Shown one piece after another: positions 9,099 through 17,788 of a stretch of 64,000 nucleotides of DNA. The stretch covers positions 1,417,501-1,481,500 of the forward strand of contig LT629764.1 in the NCBI GenBank assembly GCA_900105225.1. Reading direction: 5' to 3'. The stretch comes from Paenibacillaceae bacterium GAS479 (GTDB lineage: Bacteria > Bacillota > Bacilli > Paenibacillales > Paenibacillaceae). Position 1 is the first letter of the stretch. Each line of letters starts with the position of its first letter. Made by a program: the position numbers and the translations under genes. The notes below the pieces were generated by a model that saw only the letters and a list, made by a program, of their open reading frames with translations, did no database searches and had not been told where the DNA came from.

Positions 9099-11705
9099 CT
9101 AGAACCGCCCGTAGAAAGCGTTGCGGTACACTTCGGCCAGCTCTGTCACAAGCGGCATGCGCGGGTTCGCAGTCGTACATTGATCCTCAAAAGCCCGGTC
9201 GGCCAGCTCGTCGACCTGTACTTCAAAATCCTTCTCGTCGAAGCCGAGTGCCTGAAACGATTCCGGAATGCCGAGCGAGCGGTTCAGTCCTCGGATTGCA
9301 TCAATGAGGCTGTTCACGCCCTCCTCGGTCGTGCGAGCTGATAAGCCTAACAGTCGGGCGATATCGGCATAGCGCTTATCAGCAACAAAATGATCGTATT
9401 TAGGGAAGGAAGCGAATTTCGTCGGCTCCGAAGCGTTGTACTTAATGACATGCGGCAACAGAATCGCATTTGTTCGGCCGTGAGCCGTATGATATTTGCC
9501 GCCCCATTTATGCGCTAAGCTGTGATTGATACCAAGGAACGCGTTAGCGAAGGCCATACCGGCGATTGTAGAGGCGTTATGCATTTTTTCGCGGGCGCGC
9601 GGATCGGCTTGATGGTACGAAGCCTCCAAGTTTTCGAATACAAGCTGAATCGCCTTGAGCGCCAGACCGTCCGTATAATCGTTGGCCATGACCGATACGT
9701 AGGCTTCAATTGCATGTGTCAGCACGTCCATCCCTGTATCGGCAACCGCTGTTTTCGGCAGGCTGTACACATAGTCCGGGTCGACGATAGCGACATCTGG
9801 CGTCAGCTCATAATCAGCCAGCGGGTACTTGGTGTTGCCTTTATTTTTATCCGTAATGACCGCGAAGGACGTAACCTCCGAACCAGTACCCGAAGTAGTC
9901 GGGATAGCGACGAACTGTGCTTTCTGACCAAGGCGTGGGTACTTGTAAATGCGCTTGCGGATGTCCATGAACTTCATTTTTAAAGAGTCGAAGCTTGTAT
10001 CGGGATATTCGTAGAACAGCCACATCGCCTTGGCCGCATCCATCGGGGAGCCGCCGCCGAGAGCGATGATGCAATCGGGCTTAAACGCCGTCAGCATGCG
10101 AGTGCCGCGCTCAACCGTCTCTACGGAAGGATCGGGCTCTACATCCGCAAAAATCTCGATCGCGACCGGAAGCCGGCGCTTGCGCAAGTAGTACTCAACC
10201 TTTTCAACGTAACCAAGCTTCACCATCGCTTCGTCGGTAATGATCGCAACACGGCTTATATCCGGCATCTTCTCCAAGTACTGCGTCGCTCCGCGCTCAA
10301 AATAGATTTTCGGCGGAATTTTGAACCACTGCATATTGTTCGTGCGGGTCGCGACTCGTTTGATATTGATCAGGTTCACCGCCGATACGTTATTCGTTGT
10401 AGAATTGCTGCCGTACGAGCCGCAACCGAGTGTTAGAGATGGCAGATTTGTATTGTAAATATCGCCGATCGCGCCGTGCGTCGAAGGGGAATTAACGATG
10501 ATGCGTCCCGTCTGGAGCCGTGCTGAAAATGCCGCGATAACTTGCTCGTCTTGGGAGTGAATGACCGAGGAGTGGCCCATACCGCCGAAAGCGACCACCT
10601 GGGCTGCGCGCTCAATTCCATCCTGCACCGACTTTACCTTGTAACAGGCGAGCACAGGGCTGAGCTTCTCCGCCGACAGCGGATATTTCTCACCTACGCC
10701 GTCCAGCTCTGCGACAAGCACTTTAGTTTTCTCAGGCACCGTGATACCTGCCATTTCGGCAATACGGACGGCCGACTGGCCGACGATAACCGCGTTAACC
10801 GCGCATTTATCTTTGTTGATGACGAGCTTGGAGACAGCTTCCTTCTCCTCATCATTTAGGAAATAACAACCTTTTTGGATCATCAGCCGCTTCGCTTCGT
10901 TATAAATCGGCTCATCGAGGATAACCGACTGCTCCGAGGCGCAAATCATCCCGTTGTCGAACGTTTTGGACAGAATCAGATCGGTAACCGCCTGCTCCAG
11001 ATTTGCGGTGCGTTCGATGAAGCAGGGCACATTGCCCGGTCCTACGCCGAGCGCCGGTTTACCGGTGCTATAGGCCGACTTAACCATCGCGGAGCCGCCG
11101 GTGGCGAGCACTAATGCAATATCCTTATGGTTCATAAGCAATTGGGTCGCTTCTACGGATGGATGTTCAATCCACTGGATACAATGCTCCGGGGCTCCTG
11201 CGGCCACAGCGGCCAGCAACAGCGTGCGCGCCGCCTCCACGCTGGATTTTTGAGCAGATGGATGGAAGGCAAAAATAATCGGATTGCGAGTTTTCGCGGC
11301 TATCAATGCCTTGAACATCGTCGTAGAGGTCGGGTTGGTAACGGGCGTGATGCCGGCAATAATGCCGATCGGCTCCGCGACTTTACGGTAGCTCTCATAC
11401 CTGTTTTCCTCGATTATGCCAACCGTTTTTTCGTTTTTGATGCTGTGGTACACGTATTCCGTCGCGAAGATATTTTTCGTAATCTTATCCTCATACACGC
11501 CGCGTCCGGTTTCCTCTACTGCCAGCTTGGCGAGCTGCATATGTTTGTCGAGCCCGGCCAGCGCCATCGCCTGCACGATAACGTCAACCTGCTCTTGATC
11601 CAGTTCCATGTACGCAGCCTGCGCCTTGCGGCCTCGGGCGGCCAGCTTGGCAACCTCATCCTGTGCCGATACAACCTGCTGCTGAGCCTTTTCCTTCATC
11701 GCCAT
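9099..11705 (-). CDS. adhE: Bifunctional acetaldehyde-CoA/alcohol dehydrogenase
   Basis: An 868-aa cytosolic enzyme reducing acetyl-CoA to ethanol by way of acetaldehyde to recycle NADH. The N-terminal aldehyde dehydrogenase half (about residues 1-440) has the catalytic Cys in GMICASEQ. The C-terminal iron alcohol dehydrogenase half (about 450-868) has GGGSPMDAAK and the metal-binding HSLAHKWGGKYHTAHG. AGGAG stands shortly upstream of the ATG. It lies between doxX and pflB on one strand, as a fermentative operon. Length is typical of the family. Confidence 0.97.
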   Translation of the reverse strand: MAMKEKAQQQVVSAQDEVAKLAARGRKAQAAYMELDQEQVDVIVQAMALAGLDKHMQLAKLAVEETGRGVYEDKITKNIFATEYVYHSIKNEKTVGIIEENRYESYRKVAEPIGIIAGITPVTNPTSTTMFKALIAAKTRNPIIFAFHPSAQKSSVEAARTLLLAAVAAGAPEHCIQWIEHPSVEATQLLMNHKDIALVLATGGSAMVKSAYSTGKPALGVGPGNVPCFIERTANLEQAVTDLILSKTFDNGMICASEQSVILDEPIYNEAKRLMIQKGCYFLNDEEKEAVSKLVINKDKCAVNAVIVGQSAVRIAEMAGITVPEKTKVLVAELDGVGEKYPLSAEKLSPVLACYKVKSVQDGIERAAQVVAFGGMGHSSVIHSQDEQVIAAFSARLQTGRIIVNSPSTHGAIGDIYNTNLPSLTLGCGSYGSNSTTNNVSAVNLINIKRVATRTNNMQWFKIPPKIYFERGATQYLEKMPDISRVAIITDEAMVKLGYVEKVEYYLRKRRLPVAIEIFADVEPDPSVETVERGTRMLTAFKPDCIIALGGGSPMDAAKAMWLFYEYPDTSFDSLKMKFMDIRKRIYKYPRLGQKAQFVAIPTTSGTGSEVTSFAVITDKNKGNTKYPLADYELTPDVAIVDPDYVYSLPKTAVADTGMDVLTHAIEAYVSVMANDYTDGLALKAIQLVFENLEASYHQADPRAREKMHNASTIAGMAFANAFLGINHSLAHKWGGKYHTAHGRTNAILLPHVIKYNASEPTKFASFPKYDHFVADKRYADIARLLGLSARTTEEGVNSLIDAIRGLNRSLGIPESFQALGFDEKDFEVQVDELADRAFEDQCTTANPRMPLVTELAEVYRNAFYGRF

Positions 11706-11790
11706 GTTCTCCTGCCTCCTGATCGGCCCCGCCTTGGCGGCAGGGCCGTTTATTGGTTATGCTGGATGTCTGACTATGCGGAGCCTTGTT

Positions 11791-12342
11791 TTAGTGGCGG
11801 GCTTCATGCCTGCCCAGCCAGCCGCCGCGTCCGGCTTCCCCGCCTCGGCCTTCACCTCGGGCGTTCCACCACCGCTGCACATACGGCTTAAGCAGTCCGT
11901 CAAGCCCGAAACGTCCGGCGTTAGCGCCTGCCAGGAAGATGATGAAGCCGATCAACAGCAGCCACGGGTTCGTGCTCACCGTACCGGCGAACAGGAACAA
12001 GAAGTTGAGCATCATGCCGAAAAATGCTGCCGTGAGAGTGAGTCCACCGAGGATAAGGCCCAGGCCAATCAAGAACTCGCCGACCGGGATCAGGAAGTTG
12101 ATCAACTTGACGTTCGGCAGAGCAAAATGCTCGATGAACCAGGTGTAGGTCGGGAACATCACTTCCTGTGTAGCGCGGTCCGCCACCGGTTTGAAGGCGG
12201 CGTTTTTCAGAAACCCTCCGGCGTCAAAACCGCCTGTCAGCTTACCCCAGCCCGCGGTCATCCACTCCCAGCCTACATATAACCTCAGCAGCAATACCGC
12301 TGCTGCCACCCATACATTTTCCCGGAACCATTTGGCGACCAT
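11791..12342 (-). CDS. DoxX family membrane protein
   Basis: A 183-aa integral membrane protein with four predicted helices. The family pattern is clear: LLRLYVGWEWMTAGWGKL near the N-terminus, then GEFLIGLGLILG and the last helix WLLLIGFIIFLAG. The C-terminus is rich in Gly and Arg (ARGEGRGGEAGRGGW). DoxX proteins relate to quinone or redox functions, and the exact role is unknown. ATG at 12342 lies 9 bases after AAAGGGG; a TTG at 12351 touches that site and is less likely. It precedes adhE by 85 bases and has an Fnr box upstream, so it seems to be part of the anaerobic operon. Confidence 0.85.
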   Translation of the reverse strand: MVAKWFRENVWVAAAVLLLRLYVGWEWMTAGWGKLTGGFDAGGFLKNAAFKPVADRATQEVMFPTYTWFIEHFALPNVKLINFLIPVGEFLIGLGLILGGLTLTAAFFGMMLNFLFLFAGTVSTNPWLLLIGFIIFLAGANAGRFGLDGLLKPYVQRWWNARGEGRGGEAGRGGWLGRHEARH

Positions 12343-12425
12343 ATCGGTCAACCCCTTTCGTAGATCTGAATTTTAACTATCTCGCAGCCCTGATAAACGT
12401 TGTGCCTGTCTCTTCAATAATTTAT

Positions 12426-12441
12426 TGTGAATATTTTCACT
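12426..12441 (-). promoter_or_regulatory. Fnr box upstream of doxX
   Basis: TGTGA-ATATTT-TCACT matches the Bacillus Fnr consensus TGTGA-N6-TCACA in 9 of 10 positions. It lies about 90 bases before the doxX start and after the stop of the 39-aa ORF. I see no good -10 box at the expected distance. Confidence 0.7.
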
Positions 12442-12454
12442 TACTTAGTTAGCC

Positions 12455-12574
12455 TCAAAAACTATACGGGTCGGACTGGTCCTTCCCTTGCTGAATGACC
12501 TCCTCTTCCTCCTGTATCCGGTTGTTGCGGATCGCACATGCCTGACTTTCCTGTTGCGGGGTTATAGTACCCAT
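12455..12574 (-). CDS. Small ORF, 39 aa, first gene behind an Fnr promoter
   Basis: Not recognised. The peptide begins MGTITPQQES and is hydrophilic, with an acidic run EEEE in the centre and no membrane segment. Support for expression is good: AGAGGAGG stands 8 bases before the ATG, and a -10 TACACT plus a perfect Fnr box lie at class II spacing upstream. A longer frame opens at 12754 but would start upstream of that promoter. It may be a small regulatory or accessory protein of the fermentative operon, or only a translated leader. Confidence 0.5.
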   Translation of the reverse strand: MGTITPQQESQACAIRNNRIQEEEEVIQQGKDQSDPYSF

Positions 12575-12603
12575 TCCATCAACCTCCTCTAGTTCATGGC
12601 TAT

Positions 12604-12646
12604 AGTGTAACTCCGTGCTCCTTCCTTGTATGTGAAGAAAATCACA
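12604..12646 (-). promoter_or_regulatory. Class II Fnr-dependent promoter
   Basis: A perfect Fnr box TGTGA-N6-TCACA lies at 12631-12646. A -10 hexamer TACACT (12609-12604, minus strand) predicts a start near 12597, which puts the box centre at -41.5, the position of Fnr-activated promoters. It would drive the 39-aa ORF and possibly doxX-adhE-pflBA under low oxygen. Confidence 0.75.
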
Positions 12647-12846
12647 TTTCATTGATTTTATATCTCCTTTTACAGCAAACATTTTCACAAAAAGTAGGCG
12701 TACTTTAGAGGAACAGCTAAAATATAGGGAGAAAGATAAATTAATAAATCGCAACCATTATGGGAGTAGAGGTGGTAGAATTTTCAATATTTAATTGTGC
12801 TGTAAAATACTATCTTGCATAACTAACAGAAAGAGAGGGAATTTAC

Positions 12847-14196
12847 ATGCAGGAGCAACGATTAGAAAGAGGCCTTAAAAACAGGCATGTACAACTAATT
12901 GCGATCGGAGGGGCGATCGGAACCGGATTGTTTCTCGGAGCAGGGAAATCGATCCATTTAGCGGGACCCTCGATTTTATTTGCCTACTTGATTACAGGCG
13001 TCATCTGTTTTTTTATTATGCGCGCGCTGGGAGAATTGCTTTTAAGCAACTTGAACTATCATTCCTTTGTTGACTTTGTCCGAGAATATTTGGGAAATAT
13101 GGCGGCATTTTTAACTGGCTGGACCTACTGGTTCTGCTGGATTTCTATCGCTATGGCCGACTTAACAGCAGTTGGTCTCTATATCCAATATTGGCTGCCT
13201 GGCGTACCGCAGTGGATGCCGGCGTTAATTGCACTGGTCATCTTGCTCTTCATGAATCTTGCAACCGTAAAATTGTTCGGTGAAATGGAATTCTGGTTCG
13301 CATTAATTAAAGTCATCGCGATTTTAGGGCTGATTGTGGTCGGTATTTTCATGATTATTAAAGGCTTTTCCACCGATTCAGGTGCAGCAAGTTTTACGAA
13401 TCTATGGATCCATGGCGGTATGTTTCCAAATGGAATTAATGGTTTTATCCTCTCCTTCCAGATGGTCGTATTTGCCTTTGTGGGCATTGAGTTAGTAGGA
13501 CTGACGGCAGGGGAAACGGAGGACCCGAAAAGGGTCATTCCAAAAGCAATTAATAATATTCCGATTCGGGTTTTAATTTTTTATATTGGCGCGCTTATTG
13601 TCATTATGAGCATTTACCCATGGAACGCAATTGTCCCAACGGAAAGCCCATTTGTCCAAGTATTCGTGGCCGTTGGTATTGCCGCAGCTGCCGGGATCGT
13701 CAATTTTGTTGTGTTGACGTCCGCTGCTTCGGCGTGCAACAGCGCCATCTTCAGCACCAGTCGAATGATGTACTCGCTTGCCAAAGATAACAACGCGCCC
13801 CAATCATTGGCAAATCTGAATGCCCGTAAGGTGCCTTCCAACGCCTTGTTTTTTTCAACTGTCGTCATTCTGATTTCGGTTGTTTTGAACTATGTGATGC
13901 CGGAAGGGGTATTCACACTGATTACAAGCATTTCTACCGTATGTTTCATCTTTATCTGGGGAATTATGGTCATCAGTCATTTGAAATACCGCAAAACAAG
14001 AACGGACCTGGCGAAGGCGAGTCAATTTAAACTGCCGCTTTATCCGTTTACCAATTACTTGATTCTGCTTTTTCTGGCGTTCATTCTTGTTGTGCTTGCG
14101 CTTGCGGAGGACACGCGAATTGCTCTGCTCGTAACTCCGGTCTGGTTTGTTCTGCTGATTGTAATTTATAAAATGAAAGTGCAGCGTGCACGGTAA
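12847..14196 (+). CDS. CycA-like D-serine/D-alanine/glycine permease (APC superfamily)
   Basis: A 449-aa integral membrane amino acid:proton symporter with about 12 helices. The N-terminal family signature LIAIGGAIGTGLFLGAGK (residues 17-34), MRALGELLLSNL, GWTYWFCW and NLATVKLFGEMEFWFA run closely parallel to enteric CycA, which moves D-Ala, D-Ser and Gly. Substrate cannot be fixed from sequence; other aromatic or polar amino acids are possible. Start supported by GAGAGGGAA upstream of ATG. It is divergent from the Fnr-driven operon and is closed by a double hairpin. Confidence 0.85.
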   Translation: MQEQRLERGLKNRHVQLIAIGGAIGTGLFLGAGKSIHLAGPSILFAYLITGVICFFIMRALGELLLSNLNYHSFVDFVREYLGNMAAFLTGWTYWFCWISIAMADLTAVGLYIQYWLPGVPQWMPALIALVILLFMNLATVKLFGEMEFWFALIKVIAILGLIVVGIFMIIKGFSTDSGAASFTNLWIHGGMFPNGINGFILSFQMVVFAFVGIELVGLTAGETEDPKRVIPKAINNIPIRVLIFYIGALIVIMSIYPWNAIVPTESPFVQVFVAVGIAAAAGIVNFVVLTSAASACNSAIFSTSRMMYSLAKDNNAPQSLANLNARKVPSNALFFSTVVILISVVLNYVMPEGVFTLITSISTVCFIFIWGIMVISHLKYRKTRTDLAKASQFKLPLYPFTNYLILLFLAFILVVLALAEDTRIALLVTPVWFVLLIVIYKMKVQRAR

Positions 14197-14216
14197 TCCA
14201 TTGTCACAAAGTAATG

Positions 14217-14296
14217 CGGCAGGCGGACTTCCAACTGGAAGCCCGCCTGCCACTGTAACAGGCTCCAGCCGATCCTCCCAGGATGGGCTGGAGTCT
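14217..14296. terminator. Double hairpin between cycA-like gene and sensor kinase
   Basis: Hairpin one pairs GGCAGGCGG (14219) with CCGCCTGCC (to 14252) through an inner CTTCC/GGAAG. Hairpin two pairs ACAGGCTCCAGCC with GGGCTGGAGTCTGT (14259-14296). They serve the converging permease and kinase genes. Confidence 0.75.
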
Positions 14297-14301
14297 GTTT
14301 A

Positions 14302-15453
14302 TCATGGAGCAGAGCCTCCCTTCCGTGACACTGGAAGTAGTAGCCGCACAACGGTTCCGTCGCCGGGCGAGGACTCAATCTCCAGCCTGCCGCCAGCAGC
14401 ACGCGCCCGCTCCTCCATACTAAACAGCCCAACGCCGCGCGGCTGCTTCTTCAACTCGAAGCCGACCCCGCTGTCGCGAATGACGGCCTCAAGCAAGCCG
14501 TCTTTCTCCTGCAATGACACCGACACCTCGGAAACACCAGCGTATTTACCCGTATTGGTGAGCGCTTCCTGAACGATGCGATAAAGCGCCGTTTCGGCCG
14601 CCAGCTCTGGTCGCCCTGACAAGCCATAGTTGAACTGCACGCGAATGCCATAGTGCTTCTCAAAATTCTGGATGTAAGTGCGCAGCGCAGGCACGATACC
14701 GAGGTCATCCAGCACGGAGGGCCGCAGCTCCCAAGCCATGCCGCGAACCTCTTCCATCAGCTGAGATACTTCACTGAGCAGCCCTTCCAGTCGCGGATCG
14801 GCGCTGTCGGAGAGAATGCGATCGAGTGAGATTTTGAAGGAGAAAAGGCTCTGCCCAATGCCATCATGCAGCTCTCGTGAGAAGCGGCGGCGCTCCTCCT
14901 CCTGAATCTGCATCATACCGGCCATCGCCTGCTGCAGCTGCTCCTGCGTCTCCTTCAGCTCCGTCACCTCATGGCGAATCGCCAAGTATTGATAAGGATT
15001 ACCCTCCCCGTTTACAAACGGTACAATAGTGGTGTCCACCCAGTAGAGACGCCCATTTTTCGCTCGGTTGCGCACTTCTCCTTTCCACACATTTCCCGAT
15101 GAGATTGTTCGCCAAAGCTCCTTGAAAAACTCCGGTTGGTGATGATTGGACTTCACGATGCGATGCGTCCGCCCAGTCAGCTCTTCCCGGCTGTAGCCCG
15201 AAATCTCGCAAAACTTGTCGTTAACATACTGAATCCGTCCTGCGGCATCTGTCACCGCCACTATCGACGCCTCGTCCAGAGCAAACTTAACATCAACCAG
15301 CTGTTTGAGCGACTCTCGCAGCTGTTCCTTGAACAAAGGATCATCCATACGGTTACCGATTCCATCCAGCAGATGAGATGCATTGGCACCGAAAGCTCCC
15401 GAAGGAGCTGACTGTGAATCCGTTTGATGGTTCCACCCCTCCGAGTTACTCAA
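14302..15453 (-). CDS. PAS-domain sensor histidine kinase, NarL/DegS type
   Basis: A 383-aa protein with no membrane helix. The PAS domain covers about residues 55-165 (ITDAAGRIQYVNDKFCEISGYS and a PAC segment). A coiled link leads to a HisKA_3 dimerisation box (RRRFSRELHDGIGQSLFSF, phospho-His near residue 196) and a HATPase with DSGVGFE and GVGLFSMEERA. A soluble PAS kinase beside fnr suggests sensing of redox or a small ligand; no cysteine cluster like that of NreB is seen. A TTG start overlaps the end of the response regulator by 8 bases, so the pair is translationally coupled. Confidence 0.88.
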   Translation of the reverse strand: MSNSEGWNHQTDSQSAPSGAFGANASHLLDGIGNRMDDPLFKEQLRESLKQLVDVKFALDEASIVAVTDAAGRIQYVNDKFCEISGYSREELTGRTHRIVKSNHHQPEFFKELWRTISSGNVWKGEVRNRAKNGRLYWVDTTIVPFVNGEGNPYQYLAIRHEVTELKETQEQLQQAMAGMMQIQEEERRRFSRELHDGIGQSLFSFKISLDRILSDSADPRLEGLLSEVSQLMEEVRGMAWELRPSVLDDLGIVPALRTYIQNFEKHYGIRVQFNYGLSGRPELAAETALYRIVQEALTNTGKYAGVSEVSVSLQEKDGLLEAVIRDSGVGFELKKQPRGVGLFSMEERARAAGGRLEIESSPGDGTVVRLLLPVSRKGGSAP

Positions 15454-16099
15454 AATTCAGCAGCCCCTTTTTGGCCGCGTATTTCACCAGATCCGGCCTT
15501 GTTCTCAAGTCGAGCTTTTCCATCAGGTTACTCTTATGGGTTTCCACCGTCTTAACGCTGATGAACAACAGTTCGGCAATCTCCTTGTTTGCATAACCTT
15601 GAGCCACTTTGGCGAGAATCTCCTTTTCCCGTTCCGTAAGCGACTCGAAGCTTCCCCCATAATCTCCGCTGCGGACCTTCTCCAGGTAGTCGCTCATCAA
15701 CCGCTTCGTAGCCGAAGGATACAGATAGGCATTGCCTTGAGCAACATGTTGGACTGCCTGTAACAACTCTTCGTAAGGGGAGTTTTTTAAAATATAACCC
15801 GATGCCCCGGCATGGATCGCTCGGAACAAATATTCCTCGTCGTCATGCATCGTCAGGATGAGTACGGCCGTATTCGGCAGCAGCTTTTTGAGTTCAGCTG
15901 TGGCAGTCAACCCGTCCTTGCCATGCGGCATACTGAGATCCATCAGCACGACATCCGGCTGCAGCTCCAGTGCTTTGACGATGGCCTCGTCTCCGTCAGC
16001 CGCTTCGCCCACCGCCGTTAGCCCGTTCCTTCCGTTCATAAGCTGGACCAAGCCAGAACGAACTACGGCATGATCATCGACCACAAGTACATGTATCAA
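15446..16099 (-). CDS. NarL/LuxR-family response regulator
   Basis: A 217-aa two-component regulator, partner of the PAS kinase that overlaps its end. The receiver domain (residues 1-120) has VVDDH, the phospho-acceptor in DVVLMDLSMP, and the Lys in YILKNSP. The C-terminal LuxR helix-turn-helix has LTEREKEILAKVAQGYANKEIA and SVKTVETHKSN. A TTG start at 16099 is chosen: GGAGG stands 7 bases upstream, the predicted promoter ends just before, and length is then typical. The longer frame to 16225 would run through the promoter and the Fnr box. Confidence 0.9.
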   Translation of the reverse strand: MIHVLVVDDHAVVRSGLVQLMNGRNGLTAVGEAADGDEAIVKALELQPDVVLMDLSMPHGKDGLTATAELKKLLPNTAVLILTMHDDEEYLFRAIHAGASGYILKNSPYEELLQAVQHVAQGNAYLYPSATKRLMSDYLEKVRSGDYGGSFESLTEREKEILAKVAQGYANKEIAELLFISVKTVETHKSNLMEKLDLRTRPDLVKYAAKKGLLNFE

Positions 16100-16133
16100 G
16101 CCTCTGCCTCCCTGCTCGTGTTTCATTTCTTCT

Positions 16134-16174
16134 ATTATAGCCGACCGCGCAGTTGGAACGTGATGTTGATCACT
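16134..16174 (-). promoter_or_regulatory. Fnr-type class II promoter of the two-component operon
   Basis: On the minus strand a perfect -10 TATAAT (16139-16134) follows a palindrome CGTGA-TGTTGA-TCACT (16159-16174) that fits the Fnr consensus in 8 of 10 positions. The box centre is about 40 bases before the predicted start. The box also lies upstream of fnr on the other strand, so it could affect both. Confidence 0.65.
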
Positions 16175-16280
16175 TAAAAATAAGGGAATTACCCCCAGAT
16201 AGCTCAGGAGGTTCCCCGATAACAAGGCTTCGCCGCTAGAAGTACAATGAAGTCAGATGGAACAGAGGGAGTGAGCGGTC

Positions 16281-17036
16281 TTGGCAATGAGTAAGCCGGC
16301 GGAACGTTCGGCCTATAATGGCAGTCAGCACAGCGAAGCGAAGCGCGCGGGATTTTCCGCTTGTTTTACAGAAGAGCAATGGAAGAATATTGTGGAGCTT
16401 ATGTTGGAGCGCCGCGTTGAAGCTGGCCACTTACTGTTCTCAGAAGGTGAAGCCGCCAACAAGCTGTATTGCGTCCTGTCGGGCAAGGTCAAGCTGCGGA
16501 AGTCGACGGAAGACGGAAAGCAGTTTGTTCTTTCGATTTTGCAGACTGGCGACTTAATCGGCAGCACTGAAGCGGGATCCGTGTACGGATTCAGTGCCGA
16601 AGTAGCCGAGGAGGCGCGGATTGGCGTTTTACTCTGGAAAGATGTAGAGCAACTGCTTCTGACAAGCGGAGAGCTGGCTGTACGCTGGATGAACGGCATG
16701 GCGCTGCAACAGCGAATTGCGGAATCCAAGTTTCGCGACCTGCTGTTATACGGTAAACCCGGTGCGCTCGCCAGCACATTGATTCGCCTTGCTAATAGCT
16801 ACGGAGTTCTGCGCAGAGATGGTGTGGAAATCGGCCTGCGGCTAACAAACGCCGAGATGGCTGAGTTCATTGGCACAACCCGCGAAAGCGTCAATCGGAT
16901 GCTCGCTTCCCTGAAGGATGAGGGGATTGTAGCCGTCCGCAGCGGCCTGATCACCATTCTGGATCAAGCCGCTCTGCGACGCATTTGCGGCTGTCCCGAA
17001 TGTCCGGCTTGTCCGAAGGAAGTTTGCCGGATTTAA
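16281..17036 (+). CDS. fnr: Fnr, oxygen-responsive CRP-family regulator
   Basis: A 251-aa regulator. An N-terminal cyclic-nucleotide-like domain (residues 25-145) leads to a dimer helix and a Crp-type helix-turn-helix (LTNAEMAEFIGTTRESVNRM, near 190-210). The C-terminus has cysteines at 236, 238, 241, 244 and 249. In Bacillus Fnr a C-terminal cysteine cluster binds the oxygen-labile 4Fe-4S centre, unlike the N-terminal one of E. coli. It starts at TTG 16281, 8 bases after GAGGGAGTG; a nearby TACAAT at 16243-16248 may be its -10. Fnr boxes in this window precede the fermentative operon and the two-component genes. Confidence 0.9.
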   Translation: MAMSKPAERSAYNGSQHSEAKRAGFSACFTEEQWKNIVELMLERRVEAGHLLFSEGEAANKLYCVLSGKVKLRKSTEDGKQFVLSILQTGDLIGSTEAGSVYGFSAEVAEEARIGVLLWKDVEQLLLTSGELAVRWMNGMALQQRIAESKFRDLLLYGKPGALASTLIRLANSYGVLRRDGVEIGLRLTNAEMAEFIGTTRESVNRMLASLKDEGIVAVRSGLITILDQAALRRICGCPECPACPKEVCRI

Positions 17037-17211
17037 GATTTATGCGGGCAGCGTTATAGCTGCACGGTAAATTTGCCGCAAAAAGTAGCAGTTTGGTTAA
17101 GGCACAAATCTTCTTTTTATGAATGTTTAAGGCCTTCTGATGTTTAATGGCTGTTCGGCATGCTTCAGTTGAATGAGTCTCGTCAAAGGAAATAATGCAA
17201 ATTTTATCCAT

Positions 17212-17742
17212 TCAGCGCCTCGTTATTCTGGCTACGGTGTTGTTCAAGAGCTCAACGCTGACATACGGGTTGGAGATTCCCACATCTGCCCAACCGTAGC
17301 CCCCTGATGCGCAATTATCATACCTCAATCTAATCTGCAAGCTGCCGTAGCTTTTTCCTTCCCCCTCCCCGGTTGGATAAATGATTTCGTAGCTCAGACG
17401 CGCGTATCTTCCCAAAACGTTTTGCGGAAAACACCCATACGTTATAATTTGCGGCACAAATGCATCGTAAAAGGGAATGTAGGTTGTATTGACAGCTACG
17501 GAGGTCGAAGGTAGTGCATCGCTAGAATATCCCAAATATTTTATATCCAGAATATTTGTACTATTGTAAAGACGAAGATTTCTCTCATTATCCGCTGAAG
17601 CAATGCCGGAGTCGCCGGGTAAAGCCGGCTTGCCGAAAAAAGCACTTGTCACCAAAACGAGCAGAATAAATAAAATAAGCACAATGGCCGTACTGGTCTG
17701 ATTCGCTCCTGAAGTGAAAGCCCGATCGTTTATGCCTTCCAA
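17212..17742 (-). CDS. Tandem paralogue 5: single-helix exported protein of unknown function
   Basis: A 176-aa protein. The start is set by homology: a TTG at 17742 gives MEGINDRAFTSG, which lines up with the N-termini of paralogues 1 and 3; an ATG at 17760 has no ribosome binding site. One very hydrophobic helix (AIVLILFILLVLVT) near residues 20-35 is followed by a segment with NLRLYNST and a predicted beta-rich domain containing two cysteines (GCFPQN and DNCASG). It is the most diverged and last member of the five-gene array. Family not recognised. Confidence 0.75.
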   Translation of the reverse strand: MEGINDRAFTSGANQTSTAIVLILFILLVLVTSAFFGKPALPGDSGIASADNERNLRLYNSTNILDIKYLGYSSDALPSTSVAVNTTYIPFYDAFVPQIITYGCFPQNVLGRYARLSYEIIYPTGEGEGKSYGSLQIRLRYDNCASGGYGWADVGISNPYVSVELLNNTVARITRR

Positions 17743-17788
17743 AATATTCACTTCTTTCATGGAGGATTTTTTTAACTCAATCCAAACG

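Noticed and set aside
12455-12754. 99-codon frame as one protein
   Set aside because: Its start would lie upstream of the Fnr box and -10; the inner ATG with AGAGGAGG is much better supported.
15446-16225. Long start for the response regulator
   Set aside because: The extra 42 codons run through the promoter and Fnr box and lack family similarity.
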